Part shown: positions 10,715-21,938 of the stretch, piece by piece | How the letters are laid out: each line of letters opens with the position of its first letter | Numbering within the stretch: position 1 is the stretch's first letter | Assembly (NCBI GenBank): GCA_025765595.1 | Contig: JAIVFH010000024.1 | Span: 124,001-188,000 of the forward strand | Source of the DNA: Obelidium mucronatum | Lineage: Eukaryota; Chytridiomycota; Chytridiomycetes; Chytridiales; Chytriomycetaceae | Reading direction: 5' to 3' | DNA length: 64,000 bases | The notes under the pieces: generated by a model | What the model saw: the letters and a program-made list of their open reading frames with translations, nothing else | Databases searched by the model: none | What the model was told of the DNA's origin: nothing | Program-made: the position numbers and the translations under genes

Positions 10715-12094
10715 TCAAATTCTAACAAGCGAAACACTGTCGCTGTATTCCCCGTGTAAGTATTCCACCTTGTTTCTGAGCAACAACCTTAAGGGGAGGT
10801 GGCGAGAACGGCCTTTGCTGAATGCATGTACTGGTCTTTTGTTGACCACCTCATCGACTTCCACCGTCTGCATTAATACCGGTGGCGGGTAAGAAATGGA
10901 AGTGGCAGGGATGTCGAAATGGCTGCCCTTGATGGGGGGGCGATTCAATCCAGAAGCATTAGACACGGTCGTCTTGGCAGGGGTTTGCTTCATTATCCCT
11001 GCAAGCAAATCCTTCATGGATTTGGTCAACGAGGGTCGAGTATGGGTATAAGCCTTAACGGCGACCAAAGCACTGAGGTTGGTGAATTTGCGACAGATCA
11101 AGCAACAGAATGTGGATGCATTTGGGGCGTTGGCGTTACTCAATTGCAAAACGCTGAAGCAGCCCAGGCACTACAATATATTGAGTATGGACCATATTAA
11201 CAGTGAATTGAGACTTACGAGGTCTCCCTGACAGCAGGGCAGCTGCTTGACCACTTCAAAAGACGTGAGTTGGGGAATATGCTGATAACGACAAGCTCAC
11301 CAGACACAAACTCTGAACACCCAGTACAGTACATTCTGGGAGTAGCAGCATCCAAAAAATTGAAACTGTCCATTTGTATCACCAGATCAGATGTTTTTTT
11401 TTTTGATAAGTTCATGCACAAGCCCAACTTCCAAGAACACCATATAATACAAAAATGGAATGAGGAGTTCTATCAACTTTATTCTAGCGCTTTCTTATAA
11501 CGACAAGAGACTTTTTCTATCAGAAAACTCGTCGCGGATGCGGCGAAAATCCAACTTTGTATGTTGCAGGAGCTGACGTGGAAAGCCAGTCTTTGTCGCT
11601 CCAGCGAAGTTGACCATCGTTGCTTGGTGGTGATTCTGATGTTTTTTAAGTTCTTCATCTCCATCCTTGGCATTGGGCAATTGCCCGTCTTTGGTTGGCG
11701 GCGAATGAGTATCCTTCCGACCCTTCTTATAGTTTCTCTTTGAAAAAACTCGGGGAAGCAGTGCAGGGAGAGGAAGGCGAGGATATTGCATGCCGTCTGT
11801 CTTTGTTTTGACCTTTGCCAAAACAACTGGAGTAGCAAAGGCCAGGCAAGTCTTGCAGCGAGGATTGGACATTCCCTGAATGGTCGCAAAGCAACCAGGG
11901 CACTGATGGATGACAACATTAGACAGTTTCTGGCAAGTATTACATAAGTTGCCATTGCCAACCAATTGCGAACGACAACAAGGCATTGCTTTCCATCCTC
12001 CTGAGAACAGCTTATAGCAAGCAGTGCATGCAAATCTGCCTTCAATACCAATCGGGTCAGCAAGAAATGATCGATGGTCCAGTAGAAAGTTCAT
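10715..12094 (-). CDS. Cys-rich (multiple CxxC) protein of unknown function
   Basis: Spliced minus-strand gene that I do not recognise. Exon 1 starts at 12094 and is rich in Cys pairs in its first 100 residues (CTAC, CCRS, CNTC, CPGC, CKTC), suggesting two or more structural zinc sites. A Lys/His-rich linker follows. Exon 2 (11365-11219) carries MYCTGC, and exon 3 (11153-10715) opens with CCLIC. The intron between exons 2 and 3 (65 bp, GTAAGT donor) is clear. The first intron is less certain: a phase-correct model uses a weak donor near 11505-11502 and the acceptor before 11365, giving about 391 residues. The Cys spacing could fit a nucleic-acid or protein-binding zinc-ribbon protein. No catalytic motif is visible. 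Confidence 0.55.
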
Positions 12095-12239
12095 CGGATG
12101 GTATTTATTTAAAACCCTAAGAGATGTCTATTTCCTGCCTTTTTTACTGTAGTGTGCCCCTTTTTTTAGAACATTCGCAGGAGCTGGAACACAATGAGCC
12201 CCCTTCCAAAAGTTCCACAGTCTAAAAACAGAACAAAAA

Positions 12240-15174
12240 ATGACATCACTTGCCTTGATCGATCGAGTGTTTCCTGTTGAGATTCTTCTTTCTGTGAGTT
12301 AAATATTAACCATTATTGTGTTTCCTCACACTGTGTCAGGTTTTCAAACTTGTTGACGACAAGGATCGTTGCAGGCTCTGCACAACAAACCGCCGCTGGC
12401 AAACTATTCTATACAATGCGCCTGAACTCTGGAAACGACTGGATCTGTCTAACCGCTACACTCTTGGTGGCGATAAATTCATAGAACTGGATTATGATCC
12501 TAAAAATACAACAAAGAGACTTCGGCTTCTGCTTTCCACCACCAGAGATAAACTTCCAAGTCATTCCGCGTGTATACAACATTGCTCTCCATCTAGTTCA
12601 GTTATTCCGTCATTTTCCCGATTTTCCAGTATTACGCGTCTTGATCTTTCATGCACGGGAATCAACTTGGAATTTTTCTCAAACAACAATGTTTCAAACT
12701 ATTTAGCTGTATCTCTGACACATCTTATCATCAGCGGATGTCCACTTGTAAATTCCGGATCATTGTATCACTTGAAATCGCTTCGAAGTTTGATTTATCT
12801 GGACTGCTCGCATTGTGACAACATTGATGACTTTGGCCTTGAAGTCTTGAGCTTTTATGTACATTGGATTAAGGAGTTGAACTTGGCCTATCTGTTTAAA
12901 CTCACTGAAAAAGGTGTCAAAAAGCTATTTAGAATGGTTGGATTGCGGAGTTTGAATCTGATGGGATGTTGTGCGTATAGCTGTTTTATATTTTAGGGTT
13001 TGATGGCAGATTTGCGCTTACACGACTACAGGTCGTATTAAATCATACCCTTGGGCCATCACTGATGCAACGCCAAAAAACACTCTCCTTTTGCGGGAGC
13101 TCTCAATTGGAGAAGATTCTAGGATTCAGACAAGAGGATTTTGGTTGTTGTGGTGCACTTGGGTAAACAATTCTCCTTTCATTCATCGCGATGGCTGATT
13201 CAATCATGATATAATAGCAACATTGGGATATGTCTAAGTTGGCTACAATTTGTCCCTTTTTGGAGGTTTGCTCTTTTTTTATTCATACACCCATCCAACA
13301 CATCACCACCAACACAGACAATTCGTTTGAATATGGTTTTATTCGATCTTCCTGCAAATGGACTCAAAATCCTTCTCGAGAATGCCAAACATTTGAAAGT
13401 GCTTTCCCTTGTTATAGAACGAAACACCATTGAGTCTCTCTGCTCAGGTAAGCCAGAAAAGCTTGCATGGGATTATTTCAATAACCGTTTTTATTTTTTC
13501 ATAAAGTTGCCGAGAGTTTGCGCAAATTAAAATCCCTTGACCTCACAGTTCATATTGGAATTCAGGGACAGCAGATGGAAACCCTTATGGCAGCAGATAC
13601 ACTTCCTCGCCTCAAGGCACTTAAATTCCATTCAAAGCACACGAATGTATTCAATGACACGAGTCTATCCACGCTTGTGACTAAAGCCCCAACGATGGAG
13701 TACTTGGAATTGAATGGCGATGACCTTACAAGCTCCGCCATGGTTGAAGTTGTTTCCAAACTATCCAATACTCTTCAGAGTTTATTACTGCATCATGTCA
13801 AGCTTTCGAATAAGGCATTTCGTGCAATTGCGAAAAATGCAAAAAATCTGAGAGATCTCACGATTACCGATTTGCAAGTTGATACACACGGAATCCCTCC
13901 AGTTCGATGTGCTGCTAGTAGCAGCGATAGAATTTTTAGAGCGACTGAGAGGGAGTTATCGTTGAACGGACTTGGGAGTGCGAATAAGTTGAAATGGCTG
14001 GTTTCCGATCCAACTATTTGCTTGAAACTTAAGAAAATTGAGTTGGCTAGTTATGATGGGTTTTCTGATAAGGATTTGGCAGAGATTCCAAAGGCATGCA
14101 AAAACTTGCAGTTGAGTTTTCTTTTTCTTTTTTTTTTTTTTTTTTTTTGATGGGAGAAAATATTCCTGTCAAAGAAGACGCTAAATTTAACGTCACCAAT
14201 AGATGGGTTGATTTCCACTTCGCCTTCACGTTTCCAAAAACTTTGGCAGCACTTTCTAAAAACTGCTCGAATCTGTTGTACCTGAGATTGTTTCATAGCA
14301 ATCCACCCATTTCATTCAATACATCTGCCACAACCCCACAAGCCATTCCAGCCAATCCAAACACAGTCCAAAGCACACAAGCAAGCTCCCCTAATTCTTC
14401 TGCGTCGTCTCCAGTTGGAAGGTCACTTCTGGTACCTGCTACGTCACCTTCCGGCTCTCGAATCAATCTCGCGCCAACCCAATCTAGTACGGCAACAGTG
14501 AGAAGACCTTCAAACACATCTTCACCTTTCATGTCTTCGTTATACGGGGGTCCATCTTCGCCAAACAAGCAGACTTCAAAGAGAGACAGAAAGAAACGCT
14601 CTAGTGTGAAGGAAATCAGAATTGTGGAGGAAATCGCAATCACCACAAGCAGCAACAGCAACAAAAAATTGGAGTCACATAAGCCAATCAAACTTAATTC
14701 GCAAAAGAGTAAAGCCAAATATCCATGCTCGTCAGCGGAATGCCAGGCATTGATTGAGTTTGCGACTCCGCTTCAAGCGAAGAACAGCAGTGGCGATATC
14801 GATGCTCCAAAATACCTGAGAAAACTGAGAGGTAAGCTAAAAAAAAGTTTTATTTTTATCATTGCAGAAATTTAAGACAGAAATGTACAGTTCTGGACCT
14901 TTCAGGAAATCATGGAGTCTCTGACTTTATTCTCTCCAAATCGTTTGCCGAGGGCCTAACAAGCCTCCATACGCTATTTCTGGAAGGATGTGATGAAGGT
15001 TTAACTGAGATTGGGGTCGTCAAGTTTGCGGAATTGCGATACAAATCTCTGAAACGGCTGCATGTTCGTAATTGTCGCGGCGTGTCACTTAGCGTTGTAC
15101 AGGAGAATTTTCTTTCAAAGGGATTGGAGGTTGACTTGATTGTTGATGGGGGTCGCATGAGGACTTTAGATTAA
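12240..15174 (+). CDS. F-box / leucine-rich-repeat protein
   Basis: Likely substrate adaptor of an SCF ubiquitin ligase. Eight exons are proposed: 12240-12293, 12340-12970, 13032-13162, 13218-13265, 13318-13447, 13507-14110, 14203-14831 and 14891-15174. All phases are consistent and give 836 residues. The F-box spans the first intron (VFPVEILLSVFKLV ... RRWQTILYNAPELWK), which is the usual Skp1-binding pattern near the N-terminus. Degenerate LRRs follow (RLDLSCTGI, LIISGCPL, LNLMGC, LKSLDLTV, MEYLELNGD, LRVLDLSGN) and continue to the C-terminus. They are interrupted by a Ser/Thr/Pro-rich, low-complexity insert at about 14300-14740. Introns are 46-92 bp, and the one at 14111-14202 contains a long T tract. 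The degradation target is unknown. Confidence 0.85.
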
Positions 15175-15301
15175 CCACCGTGCCCATGTTTTTTTTTATA
15201 GTGTTTTTTATTTAGTATTTCCTCTCTTCAGTCTCTAACTTTTTCCCACTTGTTTTTAAAGCTAATAATCCTTTCGGTCTAATTTTTACATTAAACTCTT
15301 G

Positions 15302-17425
15302 TTAAGTTTTTGTAATGCTTTTTGCTGAATTTGCTGATAATCCCAAAGCCGACGAATTCTTTCTACCGCCACCGGGCCCACCAGATACCGTTGTTGTTGA
15401 CTCTCGCCAAGAATCTTGGAATAAACTGACCTTCATGAAGAGCAAAGTGAAATCGACACAATGTTTAAGAATCGCCATTGCCGGTTTGAATGTGATTGAA
15501 AACCCAACCGGATACCACAACTCTGTGAGTGGTTTAATGATACTCAACAGAGAATAGCACATGCAAATAAAGCTCGAAGCAAGTCCATATCGAGCAATGA
15601 TTAAAAACCTGGGAGAAATTGCAGTACTCATGGCTGCATGTACTTGACGAATGTAACGTGTGAATGTCGAAAGCAGCAGAACGTCAAAGACGAGAAATAC
15701 TCCGGCAGAGAGAGCTTGAAGGTTGAATGTCACATTGTTTTCAAAGTCTCCCCATTTTGCCAGCTCCGAAATTAAAACCGCCTGAGATACGATGGGACTG
15801 AGAATGAATAAAGGAGATATGAAGAACCCGACTCGAATGTAGGATACACTGTTTGGCCAGACATTTGACAAGATGGTTTCGGAACGCGCGTAACAAAAAT
15901 ACAAATAGCTCAGGCACCATATAGATGAAGATATTTCAGACACCAAGTAAATGCATTGCTGGAGAAACATGACATTCGCGCTCGTGGCGAATGCCAGGCT
16001 TGACAATTTCCAGATTGTCGCATTCGCGCAATCTTCAATTGCGCTTGTAATCAAGCAAATAAACAAAGATATGTTGAATGGCGCAAAAATGCGCTGGATT
16101 AACTGTTGCTTGGACCTTACAACAATTATTTCTGTTCCCAAAATTGATGCAAAGGCGAAGAAGCCAAAACAAGATGCTGCTGATAATCCCCAAAATAAAT
16201 TCATTAATATGGAATAATTGGTTATTGTTTTGTTGCTTTGGGTTCTGGGACACTGTAGGATTTCGTATGTAACTTCCATTGGCCATTTGAGAACAATGCC
16301 AGTCCCACGGAAGAAATCCAGCAGAGCGACATCCGAAATACTGGTATTTTTACATACTGCGTTTACAAATTGTACTTGATTCTGTACACTTTGAGATGCT
16401 AACCAAACGGTTGTTTGCGGTGCCGAATAATGGCTCACCCATGTGGGAAAATCGATACTTGTATAGAAGGGAAGACAGTTTTCCATTAATCGTTTGATTC
16501 TATCAATCAAAAGATTGGAACCACTCAAATAGCTTGTGATTTTGCTGAAGATGCCGTCAATCTCGTCGATTGAGAAAACCCCAACGTCAGGTTTCAAAAC
16601 AAAGCCAAGACACATGTTCGATATCGCTTTGGCCTGAACAGTCTCATTCTGAAACGCGAGCCATACAAGACTTTCTGTAGAATCTGGCGTGTAGTTGCGG
16701 TATACTGCCGTTGAACCGTAGTTTCTCATTTCCAGACATATCTTGACTTGTTTGACCACGTTTTCCGTATTTACAAGAGAAAACACGGTCGAAATCTGGG
16801 ATTCGTTTAGATTTCGATTTGCACAAAGGCGTAGAACCGCATTGTGCTGCATATCAATTTGTTGGTTGTTGAACCACGTCTGACTGGAGTCTGCAAACGG
16901 ATTCTGTGAAAAAAGCCCCAATGAATAACATGAGCTCATGGCAGAAGAAATATTTAGAGGAAACACGTTATTCCGGCGATAGTACGCAAACGTCGTGTTC
17001 ATCAATTGTGGGGGGAACGTCCTGTAGTAGCAGACCAAGCTCAGGGCAAGAAGCTGATCACTACTCTGCTGATTTAAAAACCAGAAGTAGCTCTTTGGAG
17101 TGTTTGGATTCCAGGCAAACACTTGTGATCCTGAGAAGGCTCCCTTTGTCGCAAAACTTGAAGTCAGGGTTCCATTGGACACAGTGTCAATGCAAGTTAT
17201 CATATCATTTTGCACCGTCTGACTGAGAAAGAACGTCGAGTTGAGGAAGCGTAGGAGATAGAATGTGTCGTCAACAGAGTATTTGGTTTTGCAGATTTCC
17301 CTTATTGTGTCACTTTGTGTTGATTGATTCTGGCTGGCAAACCACCACACTAACGCGTCGGTATAAGAAGCGGAGTATGCTCCAACTAATTTCGAGGCAT
17401 ATTGAGCAAAGGTGGATGAATTCAT
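15302..17425 (-). CDS. Multi-pass receptor-like protein, second intact paralogue
   Basis: Single-exon gene of 707 residues, a divergent paralogue of the gene at 6329-8536. It has the same order: a short N-terminus (FAQYASKLVGAY), five ectodomain repeats with aromatic/Gln motifs and paired cysteines (WWFASQNQ...IC, WFLNQQSS...VC, WFNNQQID...LC, VWLAFQNE...MC, VWLASQSV...VC), then seven or eight hydrophobic segments from about residue 420. The membrane part conserves FAPFNISL, CYARSETIL and FTRYIRQ, matching FSPFNISL, CWSRSETIL and FTRFIAG in the other copy. The tail is Gly/Ser-rich and ends in a Lys/Thr motif. It sits tail-to-tail with the F-box gene and head-to-head with FCF2, so it is not in a tandem array with the other copy. 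Ligand and signalling partner are unknown. Confidence 0.8.
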   Translation of the reverse strand: MNSSTFAQYASKLVGAYSASYTDALVWWFASQNQSTQSDTIREICKTKYSVDDTFYLLRFLNSTFFLSQTVQNDMITCIDTVSNGTLTSSFATKGAFSGSQVFAWNPNTPKSYFWFLNQQSSDQLLALSLVCYYRTFPPQLMNTTFAYYRRNNVFPLNISSAMSSCYSLGLFSQNPFADSSQTWFNNQQIDMQHNAVLRLCANRNLNESQISTVFSLVNTENVVKQVKICLEMRNYGSTAVYRNYTPDSTESLVWLAFQNETVQAKAISNMCLGFVLKPDVGVFSIDEIDGIFSKITSYLSGSNLLIDRIKRLMENCLPFYTSIDFPTWVSHYSAPQTTVWLASQSVQNQVQFVNAVCKNTSISDVALLDFFRGTGIVLKWPMEVTYEILQCPRTQSNKTITNYSILMNLFWGLSAASCFGFFAFASILGTEIIVVRSKQQLIQRIFAPFNISLFICLITSAIEDCANATIWKLSSLAFATSANVMFLQQCIYLVSEISSSIWCLSYLYFCYARSETILSNVWPNSVSYIRVGFFISPLFILSPIVSQAVLISELAKWGDFENNVTFNLQALSAGVFLVFDVLLLSTFTRYIRQVHAAMSTAISPRFLIIARYGLASSFICMCYSLLSIIKPLTELWYPVGFSITFKPAMAILKHCVDFTLLFMKVSLFQDSWRESTTTVSGGPGGGRKNSSALGLSANSAKSITKT

Positions 17426-17636
17426 TGTTTCGATTTTTTTTTCTTCGATTTTTTCTCAATCTGTGATGTGATTACCAGCAACAACGAGAAGTGCGTGTCG
17501 GATTCATTATTATTAGTGATTTTAATCGCTCCTATACAGTTTTGTTTCTTTTAATTCCTTTTCTTTCTTTTCTATAATTCTTTCTTTCTTTTTTTTTTGT
17601 TATTAATTTTTTATCTTTTATTTTCTTCATACAACA

Positions 17637-18824
17637 ATGACCAAGTCGAGCACCAAAACGAAATCAAAGAAACGAACCGTTCCCGAAAAGATTTCTTCAC
17701 CGACGCCTTTGCCTTCGACTTCAACCGTATCAGCAGCAGCAGCAGCAGCAGCGCTTCATAGCCAAGACGAAAGTCAACAGGAACCAGACGCTGAACTCAC
17801 ATCCACCCTTTCACTCTCTGATATTAATGGATATACGGATGCTGATTTGGATGCTCTGCTAGAAAAGGCCACTGAAGTCTTGAAGGAACGATCAGCTCTC
17901 TTGCAAGCGGAGGATGAAAGAAATCAAGCAGAAGCAGAGGCTTCTGGATCAGTCTACGCGAAGGAAAAGAAGCCGTCTCTGCTCAAGTTAGCTTTTTTTT
18001 TTAAAGAACTCTCCCCGTTGTATTATCTCTCGTGTTAATTTTTGTATTCTCTGTCTTTCTTTCTCAAAAAAAAAAAAAAAAACAAAAACAAAAAAACACA
18101 ACACCAACAAGATCCATCAACTTGGATCCAAATCTGAAAAAAATTGACTCGACCAACTCTTACCTTGTGCAATCTTCAGAAAAGGGTGCTGTACGATTGA
18201 ATCCTTCTAAATTTGAGATTGTGGAAACAAGACAGGATGTGGGAGGGGGGTCCACCCAGGCTGTCACCAAGGGACTCGGACGAGGCGATTCAAAGGGCTT
18301 GCTTGATCGTATTGTTGTCACAAAACCTCAAAACCAAGTGCCACCGGAATTGGATTTGGATGAAAAGAAAAAGAAGAAGGTAGGGATGCAGAGGGCTCAA
18401 AGAAGATGATTAATCAATATTTCAAATTTAGATGGTAGTTGAAACTTCTGGACCAAAGTGGTTCAATATGCCTGCTCCTGACTTGACAGATAAATTGAAG
18501 CTGGAAGTTCAAATCATCAAAGCGCGAAATGTGCTTGACCCCAAGCATCACTACAGAAGACCTGATACAAATGCTCCGACTTATCCAAAGTTTTTCCAGA
18601 TGGGAACTGTGATTGAAGGGGCTGCAGATTTCCACAGTGCCAGACTTGCAAAGAGGGATCGTAAGGAGGGTCTTGTGGAAGAAGTAATGGCGGATGATAA
18701 GACAAAAACGTACTTGAAAAGAAAGTTTGGTGAGATTCGTGAAAGGAATCAGGCACGGGCTAAGCGTCCAATGTCGAAAAAGAAGAGAACGGGCCCTGCG
18801 GCGAAGGGAGCTGCTAGGAAATAA
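17637..18824 (+). CDS. FCF2: rRNA-processing protein Fcf2 (TdIF2/DNTTIP2 family)
   Basis: Nucleolar pre-rRNA processing factor needed for early cleavages in 18S rRNA maturation, as known from yeast Fcf2. Exons are 17637-17986, 18112-18379 and 18432-18824 (336 residues). The introns are 125 bp, with a long A tract, and 52 bp. The C-terminal exon holds the family domain: GPKWFNMPAP, then RNVLDPKHHY, then GTVIEGAADFHSARL with the basic KRDRKEGLVEEV, and KRKFGEI. The C-terminus is strongly Lys/Arg-rich, as expected for a nucleolar protein. The N-terminal third is a low-complexity Ser/Thr/Ala and acidic region with an Ala run. The start is the first ATG of the frame, preceded by a T-rich leader. 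Confidence 0.9.
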
Positions 18825-18935
18825 TAGCACTGTCTTTTATTACGAAATGTTCAAATGATACTTCTTTTACAACTGACTGTAAAGGAAGCTCTCTTGCCCA
18901 ACTAGGTTGACACTTCCTCGTATTTGGGAAAGAAA

Positions 18936-19371
18936 TCACAGAGGGATAAAACGTAGCAGACGGTACGATTTGGAGCCTTCTAATATGAAGATAAAGGAGA
19001 GTCGGTGGTGTGTTTCCCCGCGCCGTCATCAGGACCGGGGGTTGATGAGAAACATGGGAGAAGTTTGGGAGTTTTATTTTTTCGAAGACAATCAAGGTAC
19101 TCCTTTGCTTCCCCCCGGGCCAATCGACAACCACTTGCAGCACAGCGCCACCCGAGATATTTACGGAGTCTAGTGGTGTGCCCGGAGACATCGGACGAAC
19201 TGCCGGAGCGTGGAAGAGAGCGGGTTCGGAGTTGGCTTCGCAGCTGATAGAAGAGCAGGCCTCGCGTGGGCAAAACGCTGCCAGCGGGGCGTGGCCCGCA
19301 TACGCAAAGACTCTATCCACGAAGAGCGCAGTGGGGAGACGCCCTTCGCACGGGGCGATGGGCGTGGACAT
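18936..19371 (-). CDS. Small hypothetical protein, two exons
   Basis: Tentative minus-strand gene of 104 residues. Exons are 19371-19101 and 18979-18936, joined by an intron with GTACCT donor and TTAG acceptor. The lengths sum to a whole number of codons and the joined frame ends at a TGA. The product has five cysteines near residues 34-44 and a basic C-terminus (GGKQRKGSKSYR). I see no family signature. It lies between the 3' end of FCF2 and the promoter of the PWWP-like gene. An opposite-strand frame overlaps the same DNA but lacks a sensible start. The splice model is the main support, so this could also be untranslated sequence of a neighbour. Confidence 0.35.
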
Positions 19372-19385
19372 CACTGACGACGGCA

Positions 19386-19470
19386 CACTCACACTCACAC
19401 TCACACACACACTCTCCCTCTCTGCGGCTCACTCTCGCTTTATTACTCACTATATATATATCTCTGTCTC
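19386..19470. repeat. CA/CT-rich simple repeat with TATATATA stretch
   Basis: Short microsatellite made of CACTCACACTC units, then CT-rich sequence and an alternating TA run near 19450-19460. It sits about 80-160 bp upstream of the ATG at 19551, so it probably forms part of the core promoter or 5' leader of the PWWP-like gene. Confidence 0.6.
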
Positions 19471-19550
19471 TCCCTCTGCTTGCGGTCCCCCGTGCGTACC
19501 TTCTAAACACCATCACCAAACACCAAACACCAACCAGCGTCTTCCAGTGG

Positions 19551-21938
19551 ATGTCCGTCGAAAGCACCGCCCTTTCGTCCTCGCCGCACTTTCCCACGCC
19601 GTCGTCGCCGCCGCTGCCCGCCGCCGCCGATCCCGATCCGTCTGCGCCCATGCTCCACCCGCCGCCGCAGCCGCCGCAGCCGCAGCCGCCCGCCGCCGCG
19701 AAGCCCGGCCGCCGCCACTCGCCGCCCGAGTCGCCGCAGGACAACGCCGCCGCCGCCGAGAAGCCGCCCCCGCAGAAGCGCCCGCCGCCGCCCGACGCCG
19801 CGCCGGACGCCGCGCCGCCGCCCGCCCGTCGCGCGTCGCTGAGTCAGCAGCAGCAGCAGCAGCAGTCGGGCGGCGCCGCCGGCGGCGCGCCGAAGCCCGC
19901 GAGCCAGCAGCTGCAGGAGCATTCCGCGTCGGCAGACTCGCTGCCGTCAGCAAGCATCTGCGAAGTCGTGTTTGTGGATCCCGACGATGCAAAGGCCCCG
20001 TGGTGGTGGCCCGCCATTGTAGTCCCTCCGAAAGAGTTCCAAGAGTTTCGGAAGTCGGTGAGTTGGCTTGGAAGAAGATGAGGGGAAAGAATGGGCGCGT
20101 GATTGATTTAAGATGGCCGGTTCTCCTGGGACTCGCTATTGATTAGTTTGTTCATAAATCTAACCACTTTTGCTCATTGTTCCTAGTACAACCTGGAAAT
20201 TGAAGAACCAAAAGAAGGGGAATATCTAGTTTGCTATTTTGAAGACGGATCCTTGTGAGTTTTTCATTTGACGCTGAACGTTTTACACGCTAGGCGGTTT
20301 TTTATTTTTGTATTTTTTATTGTTGACTAATTTTTCGCGTTTGTTGTATTCACAGTTCGACAATACCCAAAGCCGATGCAATGCCATTTAATCCTCGGAG
20401 TCATCCATATATTACTTATTTGAATGGCTCGCATGGAAGCAATTTCAAACGCGATAATGCAGTCCGTTTAGCAACTGACTACTATGAAAACGGGATTATA
20501 CCGCCGTCCTTTTTATGGCTGAATGGTGGATTATTACCATCACTAATACCGACAAACGAAGCAATTGGCGGTGCAGGGGCCATGGCTGCCGCTGCGGCTT
20601 TGGGATCTATCCCAATCGAATCAAACCACTCACAACCCGCGAATAAGAAGTCTCGCGGAGGACATCAAGGAATGGATAGTCTTTCTACGGGGTCCAAGCG
20701 AGGTAGTGGTGGAGGGTCGCGTGCTCATCATGGTGAGAGCGTACAATCAGGAAGCACTTCAAAGAAAGCAAGGAGGGACAACACAAACGGTATTGCTGGC
20801 CAAACTGGAGATGGGAAAAATAGAAAGGTTCGATGATACATTCTCTTCTCTGGTATTCAATATACTTATTCAATTGCAACAGCCATCACCACCGTCAACA
20901 AACTCGTTTGGATCAAATAGAAGCAAGCAACAAGGAATTGTCGCCAGCTCTTCTTCTACTCATGCATCGCCCATCAATTCGAGAAGAGGAGGGGTAGTCG
21001 TTCGTGGGCCTGAACAACAGCAATTGCGGGAGAGCAGTTCTGTGGAGCCGTCTCCTGGGCTAGGGAACATTCGCAAACAATCGTCCGCCACTCTTTTTGG
21101 ATCAATGTACTCGGGAAAGAGAGGGTCAAAGGGCGACTTGGGCCTCGGAATCAAACCTCCATCAGTATCTCCACCACGAAGTGCCCCCCTTGTATCTGTG
21201 ATGGCTACACCAATCGTGGCAAGCCATCGACCGCAACGAAATACACTATCGCAACCTCCGCAGCAGCAAATAATTGTTGGATCTAGTTATGCGGCGGCAA
21301 TATGCGCTGCCTGTGGAAAACAAATAGGGAGCTGTCTTTGTGGGGGACCTGGGTCGATGAATGTCGGGGGCCAAGTACAGTTCCAGGTGCAGCATTTTCA
21401 ATCTCAGGGGTCTAATGTGCATCAAGTCGGGGCTCTACAATATACGGCAACGAGCCTACATCATCAACAGCAGCAACAGCAACTTGGCGGCGGTACGACA
21501 CCACAACCTCGTTTCCTGGGTTCATCCTCATCGTCTTCAGCTTCAAACCCAATCCCAACAACATCAATGGGGTATTATACTCAAAGGCCGGTTGTGGCAA
21601 CATTTGAAGCAGCGTCAGGCGGAGCTAATCCGGCTGTTGGTGCTGCTGCTGTCGCGGGTGGTGCTGGTGGTGGAGTAGCGGCGAATCCCTTTGCGCCAAT
21701 CTGTGTTATGAAAAGGAGTGAAAGGCCTGATTTGGTGATGCTGAAAGATTTGGTTCCTGGGAGTCGGAGGAAAGCATTGATGGCTTGTTTAATGAAACGG
21801 GTGGAGCCGCCAAGGACTTTGGCGGTGGCGGCGGCGACAGCAGGTGTTTCTGGGGCTGCTGCTGCTGCTACGGCTACAATAGGAAGCAAGGATGTGGCTG
21901 TGGTGGTAATACAGAGAGATGATGGACGGAAAGAATGA
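19551..21938 (+). CDS. PWWP-like domain protein with Pro/Gln-rich extensions
   Basis: Probable chromatin-associated protein. Exons are 19551-20057, 20187-20254, 20356-20827 and 20883-21938 (700 residues, phases consistent). The first 140 residues are Pro/Ala/Gln low complexity encoded by very GC-rich DNA. A PWWP/Tudor-like barrel then spans the first three exons: EVVFVDPDD, WWWPAIVVP, YLVCYFEDGS, and an aromatic/charged C-terminal half with IPPSFLW. PWWP domains bind methylated histone tails and DNA. The remainder is Ser/Gln/Gly-rich with one Cys cluster (CAACGKQIGSCLC, near residue 490). No catalytic domain is visible. The start at 19551 is chosen because the upstream frame is low-complexity promoter sequence. 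The assignment to a specific PWWP subfamily is uncertain. Confidence 0.7.

Noticed and set aside
19178..20146. Very long plus-strand frame (Arg/Ala-rich) overlapping the PWWP-like first exon
   Set aside because: It is the out-of-frame shadow of GC-rich coding DNA; the other frame carries the PWWP-like motif and correct splice junctions.
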